Source of the DNA: a virus
IMG/VR virus record: IMGVR_UViG_3300030012_002828
Span: 29,844-93,843 of that record
Strand: one strand, 5' to 3'
DNA length: 64,000 nt
In this document: positions 37,891 through 46,895 of the stretch, one piece after another
Numbering within the stretch: the first letter of the stretch is position 1
Layout: every line of letters starts with the position of its first letter
Notes under the pieces: model-generated
Seen by the model: only the letters and a program-made list of their open reading frames with translations
Database searches by the model: none
What the model was told of the DNA's origin: nothing
Program-made: the position numbers and the translations under genes

Positions 37891-38655
37891 TCACGCTTCT
37901 ATTCTTGGTGCTCTTAGCATTTTTATATTACCACTAATTACTGAAAGTGGTGATTCATCATTAAATGATAGAATAGTAGTTCTACCTTCTAAATATTTAA
38001 AGAAGGGCGCACTAAATTCCATACACGCTTTTTCTCCTATTGAATCAACGGGTTCTAATTTTACTTTTACTAATTCTCTTCCATTAGAAGATGAAACATT
38101 TAAATTTTCACCATCAAATTCTAATTGAAAAACTGAATTACCAACTGCTTCACAGTCTAACAATGCATTTGATAACTCTTCAGTAATAACTTTAATTCTT
38201 GTTTTCAATTGAGTTTTAGGACTTACTACAACTTCTTCATTAATATCTCTACTTACTTTTAGATTATTTTCAACAAACAAAATACTATCATTATTTTCAT
38301 GTCTATTTATAATTGGTAATCTAACAGTTTTTCTTTCATCAATTAATACAAGAGAATTATCATCTACTTTAAATATACATTCTGTTTTAGGTAAATATTT
38401 CAATAGAATATCTGAATCTATTGCTATTCTACCAGAAATAGTATCATCTATTTCAATTAGATTTAATACATTAGAAATATATGTTGAAGCATTACCATTT
38501 GTTAATACACAATTGTTATCTTCTTTATTAACACTAAACACAATATTAGCGCATAATACACTATTTTTGTTAGTATTACCATTATTCCATTTACCTTTTA
38601 GTAAAACACTTTCAATCTTATCTCTTAGTTCTTTTCCATTTAATTTACATTTCAT
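37891..38655 (-). CDS. pcn: PCNA-like sliding clamp
   Basis: 254 residues, the normal PCNA length; start ATG after GGAGATGATAAT. The C-terminal half has the clamp pattern 'EFDGENLNVSSSNGRELV' followed by 'EFSAPFFKYLEG' and 'LSFNDESPLSVISG', and the two-domain alternating strand pattern runs over the full length. The polymerase encoded at 34.0-36.4 kb ends in a PIP-box-like peptide that would bind this ring. A 143-base gap with inverted repeats lies upstream and may hold its promoter. Confidence 0.85.
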   Translation of the reverse strand: MKCKLNGKELRDKIESVLLKGKWNNGNTNKNSVLCANIVFSVNKEDNNCVLTNGNASTYISNVLNLIEIDDTISGRIAIDSDILLKYLPKTECIFKVDDNSLVLIDERKTVRLPIINRHENNDSILFVENNLKVSRDINEEVVVSPKTQLKTRIKVITEELSNALLDCEAVGNSVFQLEFDGENLNVSSSNGRELVKVKLEPVDSIGEKACMEFSAPFFKYLEGRTTILSFNDESPLSVISGNIKMLRAPRIEA

Positions 38656-38798
38656 ATTATCATCTCCATAGTATAGGGGGAATATTAGGATTGGAGGAAA
38701 ACCCCGTTTGCATGAGTATACCGTTTAATATTCAATTACCGCTTAACAAAACCCTATCTTCGGTTGTGTAGGTTAATTATTTAACCCGTATAACCAAT
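38656..38798 (-). promoter_or_regulatory. Gap upstream of the clamp gene with inverted repeats
   Basis: One of the few gaps above 100 bases inside the replication block. Read on the minus strand it contains GGTTAA-ATAA-TTAACC, a CCG/CGG-bounded hairpin, and the run AAACGGGGTTTTCC followed by CCTCC. No open frame or tRNA fold is evident. It may be a promoter or structured leader for the clamp gene. Confidence 0.35.
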
Positions 38799-39713
38799 TT
38801 AAAGAGTACCTTCCCTTAACGCTGGTATTCCATTCCAAACAATATCTTTACCATCATTTTCCATAATAGTAAATGTTTGACCTACATTTTCTGCATTGGT
38901 TTTAGATTTTCTAACTAAACCTGATAGTTTAAATGTCTTGCCTCTTTCTTCCATTTTACATTCAATATGTTGAAACAATTTGGCTGTTGTAGATTTTTCC
39001 CAATCAGGTTTTAATCCTACAATTTCAAATCCATCATGTACTTCTTTCATATGTGTAATAAAGAATTTATGACATCTTAATTGACAAGCCGCCTTAAATA
39101 ATCTTTTATATTCTTCTGTTCTTGCATACCATTGTGTCGGCACCATTTTTACTTTATCTGCTGCTCTTGGGTCTTTACCTTTAATATGATTTAATCTTGC
39201 AATCATATTAGTAGTATCTAACCATGAATCAAGACCGTCAAATACAATAGCCTTTACGCCTTCAATTTGGACAATTTCATCACCATCTTCGATTTGACCT
39301 GTTTCTATTGCTTCTTTAACCATAGCAATAAAATATCTTGCCATATCAGCAGTAGCCATATAATCAACAGTCATATCTTCATTATACATATATGGATTAA
39401 AGATTACAATCTTTTCATCATTAGCCCAATGTTGTCGCCATGTAGGTTCAGCACCTTCATCAAAATCAAGAATAAACAACCAATGAGTTTTTCTTTCTTC
39501 TTCTGTTCTACAATCTAATGCAATTCCTGTTTTACCTGTTCCCGGATTTCCACTAATTCCACAAATCATAAATGCTGTTTCTTGCTCAAGTAATTTCTTT
39601 CGCTGATTCATAGCCCTTAATTTTGCTTCCTTAAAAGCGGATAATCCACTTTCATCTTTCACATTTTTCAATATCTTTCCTGCCGCATTTCCTTTCTTAT
39701 TTCCTATTCCCAT
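38799..39713 (-). CDS. RadA/Sak4-like recombination ATPase
   Basis: 304 residues. Walker A 'GISGNPGTGKTG' (around residue 55) and Walker B 'KAIVFDGLDSW' (around 155) lie in a RecA-type core of the Sak4/AAA_24 kind, which occurs in many viral genomes as a RadA-like annealing or recombination protein. It lacks the helix-hairpin-helix N terminus of cellular RadA. Encoded next to the single-strand-binding protein and clamp genes, it probably acts in viral recombination. Confidence 0.75.
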   Translation of the reverse strand: MGIGNKKGNAAGKILKNVKDESGLSAFKEAKLRAMNQRKKLLEQETAFMICGISGNPGTGKTGIALDCRTEEERKTHWLFILDFDEGAEPTWRQHWANDEKIVIFNPYMYNEDMTVDYMATADMARYFIAMVKEAIETGQIEDGDEIVQIEGVKAIVFDGLDSWLDTTNMIARLNHIKGKDPRAADKVKMVPTQWYARTEEYKRLFKAACQLRCHKFFITHMKEVHDGFEIVGLKPDWEKSTTAKLFQHIECKMEERGKTFKLSGLVRKSKTNAENVGQTFTIMENDGKDIVWNGIPALREGTL

Positions 39714-39729
39714 TTATTTCACTTCCTTT

Positions 39730-39942
39730 TCAAATTATTAATTCTTTAAATTGTTCTTTCAATTCTTTAAATTGAGTTTCAAATATCTGTCGTGTGTACA
39801 TCTTACCACTTTTCATATGTATTCTAACCGAATACAAATCTTGGTCAGTAATTACTTCATCGTCATCAATTTTCTTCCATTCAATAGATTCAACTTCCGC
39901 TAAATCCATACTTAACTGATTCATTCTTACATATCTTTTCAT
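39730..39942 (-). CDS. Small hypothetical protein
   Basis: 70 residues from the ATG that has GGAG eight bases upstream; in-frame codons upstream of it are likely leader. Beta-rich, mixed charge, ending 'FKELKEQFKELII'. No family known. Confidence 0.5.
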   Translation of the reverse strand: MKRYVRMNQLSMDLAEVESIEWKKIDDDEVITDQDLYSVRIHMKSGKMYTRQIFETQFKELKEQFKELII

Positions 39943-40018
39943 TTTAATTTCTCCTTTAAAAGATAGGCTTCGCACCTATATGACCGTCATTAACGCCTAC
40001 GATTACACAAATAACTAA

Positions 40019-40174
40019 TCAAAGCATTTCGTCTACTCTATCTGTTAGAAGCAATAATGCTGATGCCCACAATCCAACAAAGATACCTAAGTTTTCATCA
40101 TGTAGAGCATAAATACCAATACTACCAACAATAGAAACTAAACTACTATAAAGTCCTAATTTTTTCCAATTCAT
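40019..40174 (-). CDS. Small two-span membrane protein (51 residues)
   Basis: Open frame from ATG 40174 to TGA 40019 on the minus strand. It has two hydrophobic segments ('SSLVSIVGSIGIYAL' and 'GIFVGLWASALLLL') separated by a short acidic loop. It occupies the otherwise empty stretch between the single-strand-binding protein gene and the 70-residue gene, in the same direction. Function unknown. Confidence 0.55.
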   Translation of the reverse strand: MNWKKLGLYSSLVSIVGSIGIYALHDENLGIFVGLWASALLLLTDRVDEML

Positions 40175-40179
40175 TTAAA

Positions 40180-41418
40180 TCACCAATAATTCAAATCATC
40201 GTCTGTTGTTTCTGTAACTTCATTAGGCGCACCAAGAGCAACTCTCGGAAGAATACCATAAATGTTTAAAGAAACTGGGTTGTATTCATCATCAAGATAA
40301 TTACCATCCTCATCTCTCTTTTGTGTTTGGTTTGTTCTACCAATTACAATTACATCACTACCTACGCCAAAATCAATATCTACATTAGAAGGAATCCAAC
40401 ATGGTGTTGAATCAGGAATATCTGCTTCTTCAAAACCATAACTTGCATCAGCAGGTTCAATCCACAATACTCTATTTCCTGTCTTTTCATTAACAGTCAA
40501 ATTCATACTGCTAACAATTCCATCAGTAATACATAGTTTCATTCCCGGATTTGACATAATTGTTGAATGATAATCTTCAATTTCTAACAAATCAGCAATA
40601 TAATCACCCATACATTCTACAAGTAAATCTTCCATAGAAGGCAGATTACCAACATATAAATCATCATCTTCATCTAAATTAGCATTATATTGTAGAGAAG
40701 CAAGTGTTCTTCCCTTAATACCATAACAAGCGTTTCTATCATCATTAAAGATAGCATTAAGATGTAGCCATTCAAAGTTCTTTACATCCCATTCTTTAGC
40801 GGCAATATTCTTCAAACCAAAAGTCCAATATTGGAAATCGCCACCATCTTTCTTAGCAATCAAATGTACTCTTCTTCTAAATTCTTCAGCAGGTAGAGGC
40901 TTACCATATCGAGGATTAGAATCTCCACTCATAAATGCTTTAATATTATCAATAGGTACAATCCACTTATTCTCATCTACTTCAATAGCAGAATTTGGTA
41001 ATTGAGGAATTGTCTTTGTTTGAACATCACCATCAACAATTTGACTCTTTTCATAACCCGCATCAGTTAATACTACTTCAGCACATCTTTCTTCATTAAA
41101 TACAGTATTAGAATTACTGTTATAATCACTTAGCAATTTCTTTCTACTCCATTCTTGTACATCTCTTGCAGGTTCACTACCAACAACAAAGCCAAAAGCA
41201 TCATTACCATATCCACCTTTCTTTGATGATGTATTTCCTTTCAAAGAACCTCTTACAAAGTTTCTTGTTAGAGTTAGTGCAACCATAGCCTGTCGCTCAT
41301 TCTCTAAATCAAGGTTATTACTTTCAGCAATTTCATTATACTTTGCTAACATTTCTTCATCAGTCTTACCTAATTTGGTAGCCAACCCGTTCAATTCTTT
41401 TTCTATTCTTTCGTTCAT
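40180..41418 (-). CDS. Single-stranded DNA-binding protein, RPA/SSB-like
   Basis: 412 residues from the ATG with GGAAGTG upstream. It contains beta-rich OB-fold-like stretches and one conserved-looking element 'FEWLHLNAIFNDD'. It ends in the acidic-aromatic tail T-D-D-D-L-N-Y-W, the same idea as the protein-interaction tail of bacterial SSB. Its position between the clamp loader and the RadA-like gene supports a single-strand-binding role. The OB folds are inferred from pattern, so the family is probable rather than proven. Confidence 0.6.
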   Translation of the reverse strand: MNERIEKELNGLATKLGKTDEEMLAKYNEIAESNNLDLENERQAMVALTLTRNFVRGSLKGNTSSKKGGYGNDAFGFVVGSEPARDVQEWSRKKLLSDYNSNSNTVFNEERCAEVVLTDAGYEKSQIVDGDVQTKTIPQLPNSAIEVDENKWIVPIDNIKAFMSGDSNPRYGKPLPAEEFRRRVHLIAKKDGGDFQYWTFGLKNIAAKEWDVKNFEWLHLNAIFNDDRNACYGIKGRTLASLQYNANLDEDDDLYVGNLPSMEDLLVECMGDYIADLLEIEDYHSTIMSNPGMKLCITDGIVSSMNLTVNEKTGNRVLWIEPADASYGFEEADIPDSTPCWIPSNVDIDFGVGSDVIVIGRTNQTQKRDEDGNYLDDEYNPVSLNIYGILPRVALGAPNEVTETTDDDLNYW

Positions 41419-41445
41419 TTTTTTCACTTCCTGTTTTCTTTTTTT

Positions 41446-42360
41446 TCAATTGTCAATGAATTGTGCCACAAACCATGACACAATAATTTTAGGAGTCATT
41501 GACTTACTTCTCCATTCCATTTCTCCAATATGACTTAAGCACTTAAACATAGCGGCTCTATCATATTCTTTCTTTTCTAATACACAATGATGCAGATTAT
41601 TACAAATTTCTTTTACAGAACGACCACTTACTAATTCTTTCATTAGTATCTCGTTTGCTTCAAATATTTGTTTAGCCGCAAGCATATCCAAAATCTTTTC
41701 ATAATTTATCATAAACTGTTTAGTTTTTTCTTTTAACCCATTACCACTAAATGCTGATGCTTGTAATTCATTTATTGCTCTACGCATATCACCATTAATA
41801 GCATTACAATAATATAACACTTCATCATAGGTAAAGACAGTATTTTCTTTAGTTGCTATTTCCATTAATGTTTTTGCCATTACTTCAGGTTGTAATCCTT
41901 CAAACCAATAATTAGCACATCTACTACGAATAGCATAATCAACATCGGAAATAGTATTACAAGTAATAATAAACCTAACATTGGTTGCTCTTTCCATTGT
42001 TCTTTTCAAAGCCCTTTGGGAATCTTTTGTCATACCATCTATTTCATCTAATAAACAAATTTTAAACGGTACATCATCTGTTCCTTTTGTATTAGCAAAA
42101 TTAGTAATGGTAGTTCTAATTGTTTCTAATCTTCTATCTTGACTTGCATTAATTTCTAAATAGTTTAGGGCTTTTGATTCACCTAAGAATTCATTACCTA
42201 AACAATGTCCTGCTGTTGTTTTACCATTTCCGGGATTTCCATAGATTAATACATTAGGCATATTATTTTTATCTATCCAAGATAGTGCATCTTCTACAAA
42301 TTTATTCTGCCCTACTATATCACTTACTCTTTTTGGTCTGTATTTTTCTGTCCAATTCAT
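41446..42360 (-). CDS. rfcS: Replication factor C small subunit (clamp loader)
   Basis: 304 residues. RFC box II 'MNWTEKYRPKRVSDIVGQ', Walker A 'IYGNPGNGKTT', Walker B 'CLLDEIDGMT', sensor 'VRFIITCNT' and the SRC motif 'AIRSRCANYWF' are all present in order. This is a full archaeal RFC small subunit. No canonical large subunit is in the window; the P-loop protein at 43.3-44.1 kb is a possible partner. Confidence 0.95.
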   Translation of the reverse strand: MNWTEKYRPKRVSDIVGQNKFVEDALSWIDKNNMPNVLIYGNPGNGKTTAGHCLGNEFLGESKALNYLEINASQDRRLETIRTTITNFANTKGTDDVPFKICLLDEIDGMTKDSQRALKRTMERATNVRFIITCNTISDVDYAIRSRCANYWFEGLQPEVMAKTLMEIATKENTVFTYDEVLYYCNAINGDMRRAINELQASAFSGNGLKEKTKQFMINYEKILDMLAAKQIFEANEILMKELVSGRSVKEICNNLHHCVLEKKEYDRAAMFKCLSHIGEMEWRSKSMTPKIIVSWFVAQFIDN

Positions 42361-42393
42361 TATCAATCACTTTTCCTTTGTCACAATATAAAA

Positions 42394-42522
42394 TCATAAT
42401 AAAACTAATCCTATCATAATTACAGTTAGAATATTAACAATTGTGACAATAACTAATATTCTGTTTCCTCTCTCAATGTTATCATTGAGTTTATTCAATA
42501 ACTGATTCGTTTTCTCCATCAT
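42394..42522 (-). CDS. Small membrane protein (42 residues)
   Basis: Read from ATG 42522 to TGA 42394: a charged helical N terminus (about 20 residues) and one membrane span ('VIVTIVNILTVIMIGLVLL'). It overlaps the end of the zinc-finger gene upstream and has GGTG ahead of the start. Function unknown. Confidence 0.5.
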   Translation of the reverse strand: MMEKTNQLLNKLNDNIERGNRILVIVTIVNILTVIMIGLVLL

Positions 42523-42697
42523 CTGTATTCACCTTATATTCGACTCCATACATATAATCAGTACGCTTCGTTGGTTTTCCTAAAACCCACATTCTTGTAT
42601 GAATAGATTTAATCACACAATTATTGCAGACTTTATATTTACCACAATGCATCCCAATTGATTCAGCATTTTTTCTTCCACACATTTCACATTCCAT
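42491..42697 (-). CDS. Small zinc-finger-like protein
   Basis: 68 residues with 'CEMCGRKN' and 'HCGKYKVCNNCV', two CxxC pairs that could bind one zinc ion, followed by an acidic tail. Its start overlaps the preceding gene's end. Probably nucleic-acid or protein binding; no closer assignment. Confidence 0.6.
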   Translation of the reverse strand: MECEMCGRKNAESIGMHCGKYKVCNNCVIKSIHTRMWVLGKPTKRTDYMYGVEYKVNTDDGENESVIE

Positions 42698-42812
42698 ATT
42701 TTTCCCTCATCTTTTTTACTTCACAAGGATAAACCCAATATGTTGTCATGCCGGATAATCCTCTTTCTGTATATCTTATACAATCTTCACTTCCACATTT
42801 CTTACATTTCAT
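42687..42812 (-). CDS. Small zinc-ribbon-like protein (41 residues)
   Basis: ATG 42812 overlaps the previous stop as ATGA, and its own stop overlaps the next start, a tight translational coupling. Contains 'MKCKKCGSEDCIRY' and a later 'YPCEVKK'. Short but bounded on both sides by coupled genes, so likely real. Confidence 0.55.
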   Translation of the reverse strand: MKCKKCGSEDCIRYTERGLSGMTTYWVYPCEVKKMREKYGM

Positions 42813-43162
42813 TCTTCTTCATCTCCATTACATTCTATACAATTTTTATGATTTTTAAAACCTGAACCATCACAGGTATTACATATTTCTTTTTTACGAT
42901 AAATCGTACTGTGTTTATTCGTTGCCTTTTTAACTAAAACATAATTAGGGTTATTACTAATATAAGAAGATATTTTTCCTTTTGTGGGTACAAAAGTATA
43001 AGTAATCTTTCTTTCTGAATTATCTATATAATTAAGAATAGCATCTAATATTAGACTTGCTGTTCTTTCTTGTCCATCATTCATGGCTCTATCAATAAAT
43101 CTTTCTGCATAAGTTTTATTCCTTTTACGCTTAACTCCCCTAATCCAATTTCTTCTGACCAC
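42809..43162 (-). CDS. Protein with DnaJ-type zinc motif
   Basis: 117 residues from GTG 43162, which has AAAGGTG upstream; the in-frame GTG at 43171 lies in that site. Basic N terminus, helical middle and a C-terminal 'CNTCDGSGF' plus 'CIECNGDEEE', the DnaJ central-domain type of zinc motif. Function unknown. Confidence 0.55.
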   Translation of the reverse strand: MVRRNWIRGVKRKRNKTYAERFIDRAMNDGQERTASLILDAILNYIDNSERKITYTFVPTKGKISSYISNNPNYVLVKKATNKHSTIYRKKEICNTCDGSGFKNHKNCIECNGDEEE

Positions 43163-43302
43163 TATAAACACCTTTCTGCTTCTTCGGGTGTCATGTTTGC
43201 TTCATAACATAATCTTAATTTTTTTGGTGAGATTTTGCGTATTAATTTGATTTTTATTTTACCTAACCATTTAGTATATGCTACACCCTGAGATTTTTTC
43301 AC
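43162..43302 (-). CDS. Small basic protein (46 residues)
   Basis: GTG 43302 overlaps the upstream stop (TAGTG) and follows GGTGATTG; its TAG overlaps the next start in the same way. Lys/Arg/Ile rich N terminus, then 'CYEANMTPEEAERC'. The double coupling argues that it is translated. Confidence 0.5.
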   Translation of the reverse strand: MKKSQGVAYTKWLGKIKIKLIRKISPKKLRLCYEANMTPEEAERCL

Positions 43303-44129
43303 TACCAATCACCTAACTTTGTATTTACAACTCTTATAGATTTCTTTCTTGGTTTAGTTAAACCTAATATTTTACATTCGTCTTTATCTAACTTTGATAT
43401 TGCCCACTCTTTATATTTGTCATCTTGTAACAATGACTTAACTAAATAGGCATCTTTAGTTTTGAGACCTAACTTATTACATATCTTAGGAACAGGAGAA
43501 TAAGAATATCTTTTAGGAAATTCTATTCTACCGCCATGATTACCAGACCAAGAATAAGTTAGTATTTCATAAAAATAATCTGTATTCCAACGCCTCATGA
43601 TATTGTCAGCAAATGCAATATTTCTACAATCTATGTTTGGTTGAATCCAACTAATTAATTGTAAATCAGAAGGCTTGTTGTGTTTGATTAATTCTAATAC
43701 CTTTCTTCTGTCCTTATTTTTTAGATATTCAACATTTAAATCATAAATAGTCCTATCATAATTTTCAATAGATTCGCAGTTAGGTGCTATCTTTTTAATT
43801 TCTAACTGTCTGTTATCTACTCTACCCATTCTTTTTCTTGTACATAAATTCATAATGGCTTTTGGTACATCTCTTTCATTTAAAGATGTCAAAGCAACAT
43901 GGGGAAGTACATACAACATTTGTAATATTTTATCTTTCTCAGGTTTATAATGTACATCTTCGATTAATACACCATGATTTTTAGGGTAAGAATAAATATC
44001 ATCAATGGTAATATTATTTGCTTGTACTATAATATATGGTCTACAACCTAATTCTAATTTAGCCTTTCTTGTTTTTCCACTACCATTTGCGCCTACATAC
44101 AAATTAAACTTTTTTGTTTTTGTTTTCAT
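43302..44129 (-). CDS. P-loop ATPase, possible clamp-loader partner
   Basis: 275 residues with Walker A 'LYVGANGSGKTRKAK' at the N terminus and a Walker B-like 'HGVLIEDVHY'. A C-terminal helical part carries the charged motif 'KNKDRRKVLELIKHNKPSDL', recalling the lid and collar of clamp loader delta-type subunits. It lies within 2 kb of the RFC small subunit gene. Function inferred only from fold-like pattern and place. Confidence 0.5.
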   Translation of the reverse strand: MKTKTKKFNLYVGANGSGKTRKAKLELGCRPYIIVQANNITIDDIYSYPKNHGVLIEDVHYKPEKDKILQMLYVLPHVALTSLNERDVPKAIMNLCTRKRMGRVDNRQLEIKKIAPNCESIENYDRTIYDLNVEYLKNKDRRKVLELIKHNKPSDLQLISWIQPNIDCRNIAFADNIMRRWNTDYFYEILTYSWSGNHGGRIEFPKRYSYSPVPKICNKLGLKTKDAYLVKSLLQDDKYKEWAISKLDKDECKILGLTKPRKKSIRVVNTKLGDW

Positions 44130-44517
44130 TATCTAACAACTCTCTCAATCTTTTCATTCCGTCTTCTTCTAAATGCAATTTATTTTTTATAATATCTATT
44201 ACTGTATCAAAAATTTCCCAATCAGCGTGTGAACAAGGGATATGTTTAGGCATAATACTTCTAAGTTTATTAATAGATTCTTGCTTACCTATAATTAATA
44301 CAGGGGCTTTTCTATTTACACCTTCCATTTCTCTAAGTATAGAACTTATTTCTAATTGTTCAAACTTTCTTTGTAATGCAATTAAGAATCCTCTTTTTGC
44401 TCTAAACATAACTCTTGTTCTTATTGTCCAACCGGTTTTACTTTTTGAACGGTAAGTAGTTATTTCTGGTCTTGCTATTGTAATCAATATACCTTGTAAT
44501 TGTTCATTATTAAACAT
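44104..44517 (-). CDS. Uncharacterised protein, possibly LAGLIDADG-like
   Basis: 137 residues. The central part ('TIRTRVMFRAKRGFLIALQR' and 'VLIIGKQESINKLRSIMP') has the strand-helix pattern of a single LAGLIDADG-like half domain, seen in small archaeal viral regulators and nucleases, but the signature helix is not obvious. The C-terminal 30 residues are a charged helix. Low certainty. Confidence 0.45.
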   Translation of the reverse strand: MFNNEQLQGILITIARPEITTYRSKSKTGWTIRTRVMFRAKRGFLIALQRKFEQLEISSILREMEGVNRKAPVLIIGKQESINKLRSIMPKHIPCSHADWEIFDTVIDIIKNKLHLEEDGMKRLRELLDNENKNKKV

Positions 44518-44578
44518 AATTATATCACCTTTTCATTAATACCTTATAATAATATCTGAAATTTATTATCAAATATTA

Positions 44579-44851
44579 TTATTCTTCCTGTGTATAATCG
44601 TCTAATTTAGTTTGATGCACATCTTTTAATTCATTAGGTAATGGGTTATTTAATTTATCAACGCAAGCCATAAATAAATGTTGAGGTAATACCCCTTCAA
44701 TTCTATAAACCATTAATTTTCCTACACATCTAAGGTGATAATATGAATCTTCACCATTAGGTAATTTTTGTACTAATCCTTCTTCTACTCCATTAAACTC
44801 TTGATGACAATAATGACAATATGTTCCTTCTTTTATTTTTCTTATATCCAT
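44579..44851 (-). CDS. Small zinc-binding protein
   Basis: 90 residues with 'YCHYCHQEF' and, 20 residues later, 'YYHLRCVGKL', giving a CxxC/HxxC zinc site. It lies directly downstream of the ligase gene. Function unknown. Confidence 0.55.
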   Translation of the reverse strand: MDIRKIKEGTYCHYCHQEFNGVEEGLVQKLPNGEDSYYHLRCVGKLMVYRIEGVLPQHLFMACVDKLNNPLPNELKDVHQTKLDDYTQEE

Positions 44852-44856
44852 TTAAT

Positions 44857-46344
44857 TCACTCCAATATTTCTTTTAATTGTGTCGGTTCTTCTTTATCAT
44901 CTCGGTATTTAACATATCTTGGAAATCTTAAACCGTATTCTCCTGATTCATTTTTAGTAAGCATATCGCCTTTTACTTCGATAATTAAATTCCCCGCACC
45001 TAATCGGTTATACTCTTGGGTTAAAAATGTTAGGTCAGAATCTGTAAATCCACTACCTACTTTTCCAACAGAAACTAAATTATCTCCATCTTTAATAGAA
45101 ATATCATAAGCACCATAAACACCTGCTCTTTTTCCTGTTCCCATTGTAGCACCTGTAATAATAGCATCTACTTCAACCATAGGAGGTTTATATTTTAACC
45201 ATCCTTTACTTCTTGCGCCAAATTCATAAATCATATTAGGGTCTTTTACAATTACTCCTTCAAAACCTGCCTCAATAGCATCACTATAAACTTCTAACAT
45301 TTCTTCTTGAGAAGTAATTTCTATCATTTTAGCAACTAAACTATTACCAAAATGCATTTTCAAAGTTTCCCAACGAGTATCTAAATTATCTTCAAAAACA
45401 GGTTGTCCACCATACATTAAACAATCAAACAATCTAATAGTTACAGAATTACGATAAATTACTTCATCGGTTTTACCATGAATACGACTCATGATATTCT
45501 TAAATTCAGCAGGATTGCCTTCATCATCAACAGGATATATCTCACCATCAACAATCCAATCAACAGGGTCTGAATTTTCTACTATAATTGGGATTAAATC
45601 ATTAGCAAACTTAGAAGTAATATCGTCACCTTTCCTATTAAAAATTGTAATGCCATTTTCACTATTATGTATTTGTGCTCTAATACCATCGTATTTATAA
45701 TCACAGAATCTACGATTTCTTACTACAAAATCTCCACCCTTTGCTAACATTGGTTTCATATAATTACCTGCTTCGGGAACATATACTAAAGCACCATTAT
45801 TAACTGCTTGAGAAATTACATCATCAATAGGCAAGAAACTTACTGCTTTCTTTATATCGTCAGCAGGAATACCATATGTCTTTTGTAAAATCTTTTTAAC
45901 AACATTGTTACCGCATTTATTTCTTGTTTGATTTAGAAGAAAGGCCGCAAGCCATTTCTTACCCATAGCATTTACATTATCAAAACAATCCATTATTTCA
46001 GTAAATACGGTTTCCATATCATTTCCATGTAAAGCAGTATAAACATCTACTACTGTAATATCTCTATTTCCATCAGCCTCATCAAATAAAGTTTCTATTG
46101 CTTCACCTACTCCACCATGTATTTCTACTAAAGTTTCAATTGTATCAACATCTACTCCATATCTTTTTGCTACTCTTGATATAAGACCTGATTCACCTGC
46201 ACCACTATTAGGATAATTTCTCGCCCATAGGTTTAATATTTCTTCAGTATTATCCATTGGGTTTTCATCAAAATACTTTACCATTTGTGTAGGTGTCATA
46301 TTGATAAATCGTTCATTTATTTCTGCAAATTCGTTCCACATCAT
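44857..46344 (-). CDS. lig: ATP-dependent DNA ligase
   Basis: 495 residues from the ATG with GGAGAG upstream. Motif I 'CDYKYDGIRAQIH' holds the adenylated Lys (near residue 217), motif III 'DWIVDGEIYP', motif IV 'FEGVIVKDPN' and motif V 'KGWLKYKPP'. The N-terminal 180 residues correspond to the helical DNA-binding domain of archaeal ligase I. It seals nicks after lagging-strand synthesis. Confidence 0.95.
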   Translation of the reverse strand: MMWNEFAEINERFINMTPTQMVKYFDENPMDNTEEILNLWARNYPNSGAGESGLISRVAKRYGVDVDTIETLVEIHGGVGEAIETLFDEADGNRDITVVDVYTALHGNDMETVFTEIMDCFDNVNAMGKKWLAAFLLNQTRNKCGNNVVKKILQKTYGIPADDIKKAVSFLPIDDVISQAVNNGALVYVPEAGNYMKPMLAKGGDFVVRNRRFCDYKYDGIRAQIHNSENGITIFNRKGDDITSKFANDLIPIIVENSDPVDWIVDGEIYPVDDEGNPAEFKNIMSRIHGKTDEVIYRNSVTIRLFDCLMYGGQPVFEDNLDTRWETLKMHFGNSLVAKMIEITSQEEMLEVYSDAIEAGFEGVIVKDPNMIYEFGARSKGWLKYKPPMVEVDAIITGATMGTGKRAGVYGAYDISIKDGDNLVSVGKVGSGFTDSDLTFLTQEYNRLGAGNLIIEVKGDMLTKNESGEYGLRFPRYVKYRDDKEEPTQLKEILE

Positions 46345-46349
46345 TTTCT

Positions 46350-46427
46350 TCACTCTCCTATAAATTCACCGATAAACGGCATAGTTCTGTATTCATTTAT
46401 TATTTTCATAAAATATATTTCAAACAT
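46350..46427 (-). CDS. Possible leader peptide/small protein (25 residues)
   Basis: ATG 46427 overlaps the upstream stop (TAATG) and has GGGAGAG upstream; TGA 46350 lies just before the ligase start and overlaps its ribosome site. It may be a coupling peptide for ligase translation. The sequence is MFEIYFMKII and so on, without further clues. Confidence 0.35.
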   Translation of the reverse strand: MFEIYFMKIINEYRTMPFIGEFIGE

Positions 46428-46615
46428 TATTCTTCACTCTCCCTTAATTCTAACATTTCTTTGTATTCATCTTCATACTTGTATGGTTTTTCTAACGCAT
46501 AAAGTAAATCTTCTACACTTACACCTTTTACATCATGTAAAAATCTACATAGTGCTACGATATTATTATGGTCTGCATACCATTCCCAATACTTTTTATC
46601 TTCCATTTTATTCAT
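46427..46615 (-). CDS. Small hypothetical protein
   Basis: 62 residues from ATG 46615, preceded by GGAGATG. Acidic and aromatic ('YWEWYADHNNIVALCRFLHD'). No motif known. Confidence 0.45.
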   Translation of the reverse strand: MNKMEDKKYWEWYADHNNIVALCRFLHDVKGVSVEDLLYALEKPYKYEDEYKEMLELRESEE

Positions 46616-46895
46616 TTTCTTCATCTCCTTCATCTGTATTCCATTCACCAAATTCTAATTCTTCTTCTCTTCTTTCAACAATTCTATCATTAAAATTAAC
46701 TGATGCTAACTTTACATGATTTACTGTTAATCTTGTTTTTGTCATATCTCCACCTGCTTCTAAATTACATAGTTCAGCAAACTGTTCCAAAATCTTTTCG
46801 GCTCTTGTTTGATATTCTATAATTGCAGGTAAAGGCAATTGTCTATCCGGTGCTATTTTCTCAAATATTCTTTTTATTTCTCTTACGCTAACCAT
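46608..46895 (-). CDS. Hypothetical protein with acidic tail
   Basis: 95 residues; helical with the segment 'VKLASVNFNDRIVERREEEL'. It ends in a run of Glu/Asp/Asn. Overlaps the genes on both sides. No function assigned. Confidence 0.45.
   Translation of the reverse strand: MVSVREIKRIFEKIAPDRQLPLPAIIEYQTRAEKILEQFAELCNLEAGGDMTKTRLTVNHVKLASVNFNDRIVERREEELEFGEWNTDEGDEENE

Noticed and set aside
38656-38798. tRNA gene upstream of the clamp gene
   Set aside because: Several short stems but no T-loop consensus, no cloverleaf and no acceptor stem pairing on either strand. I found no tRNA elsewhere by eye either.
44104-44517. Homing endonuclease of the LAGLIDADG type
   Set aside because: The strand/helix pattern is suggestive, but the signature helix is missing, so it is listed only as uncharacterised.
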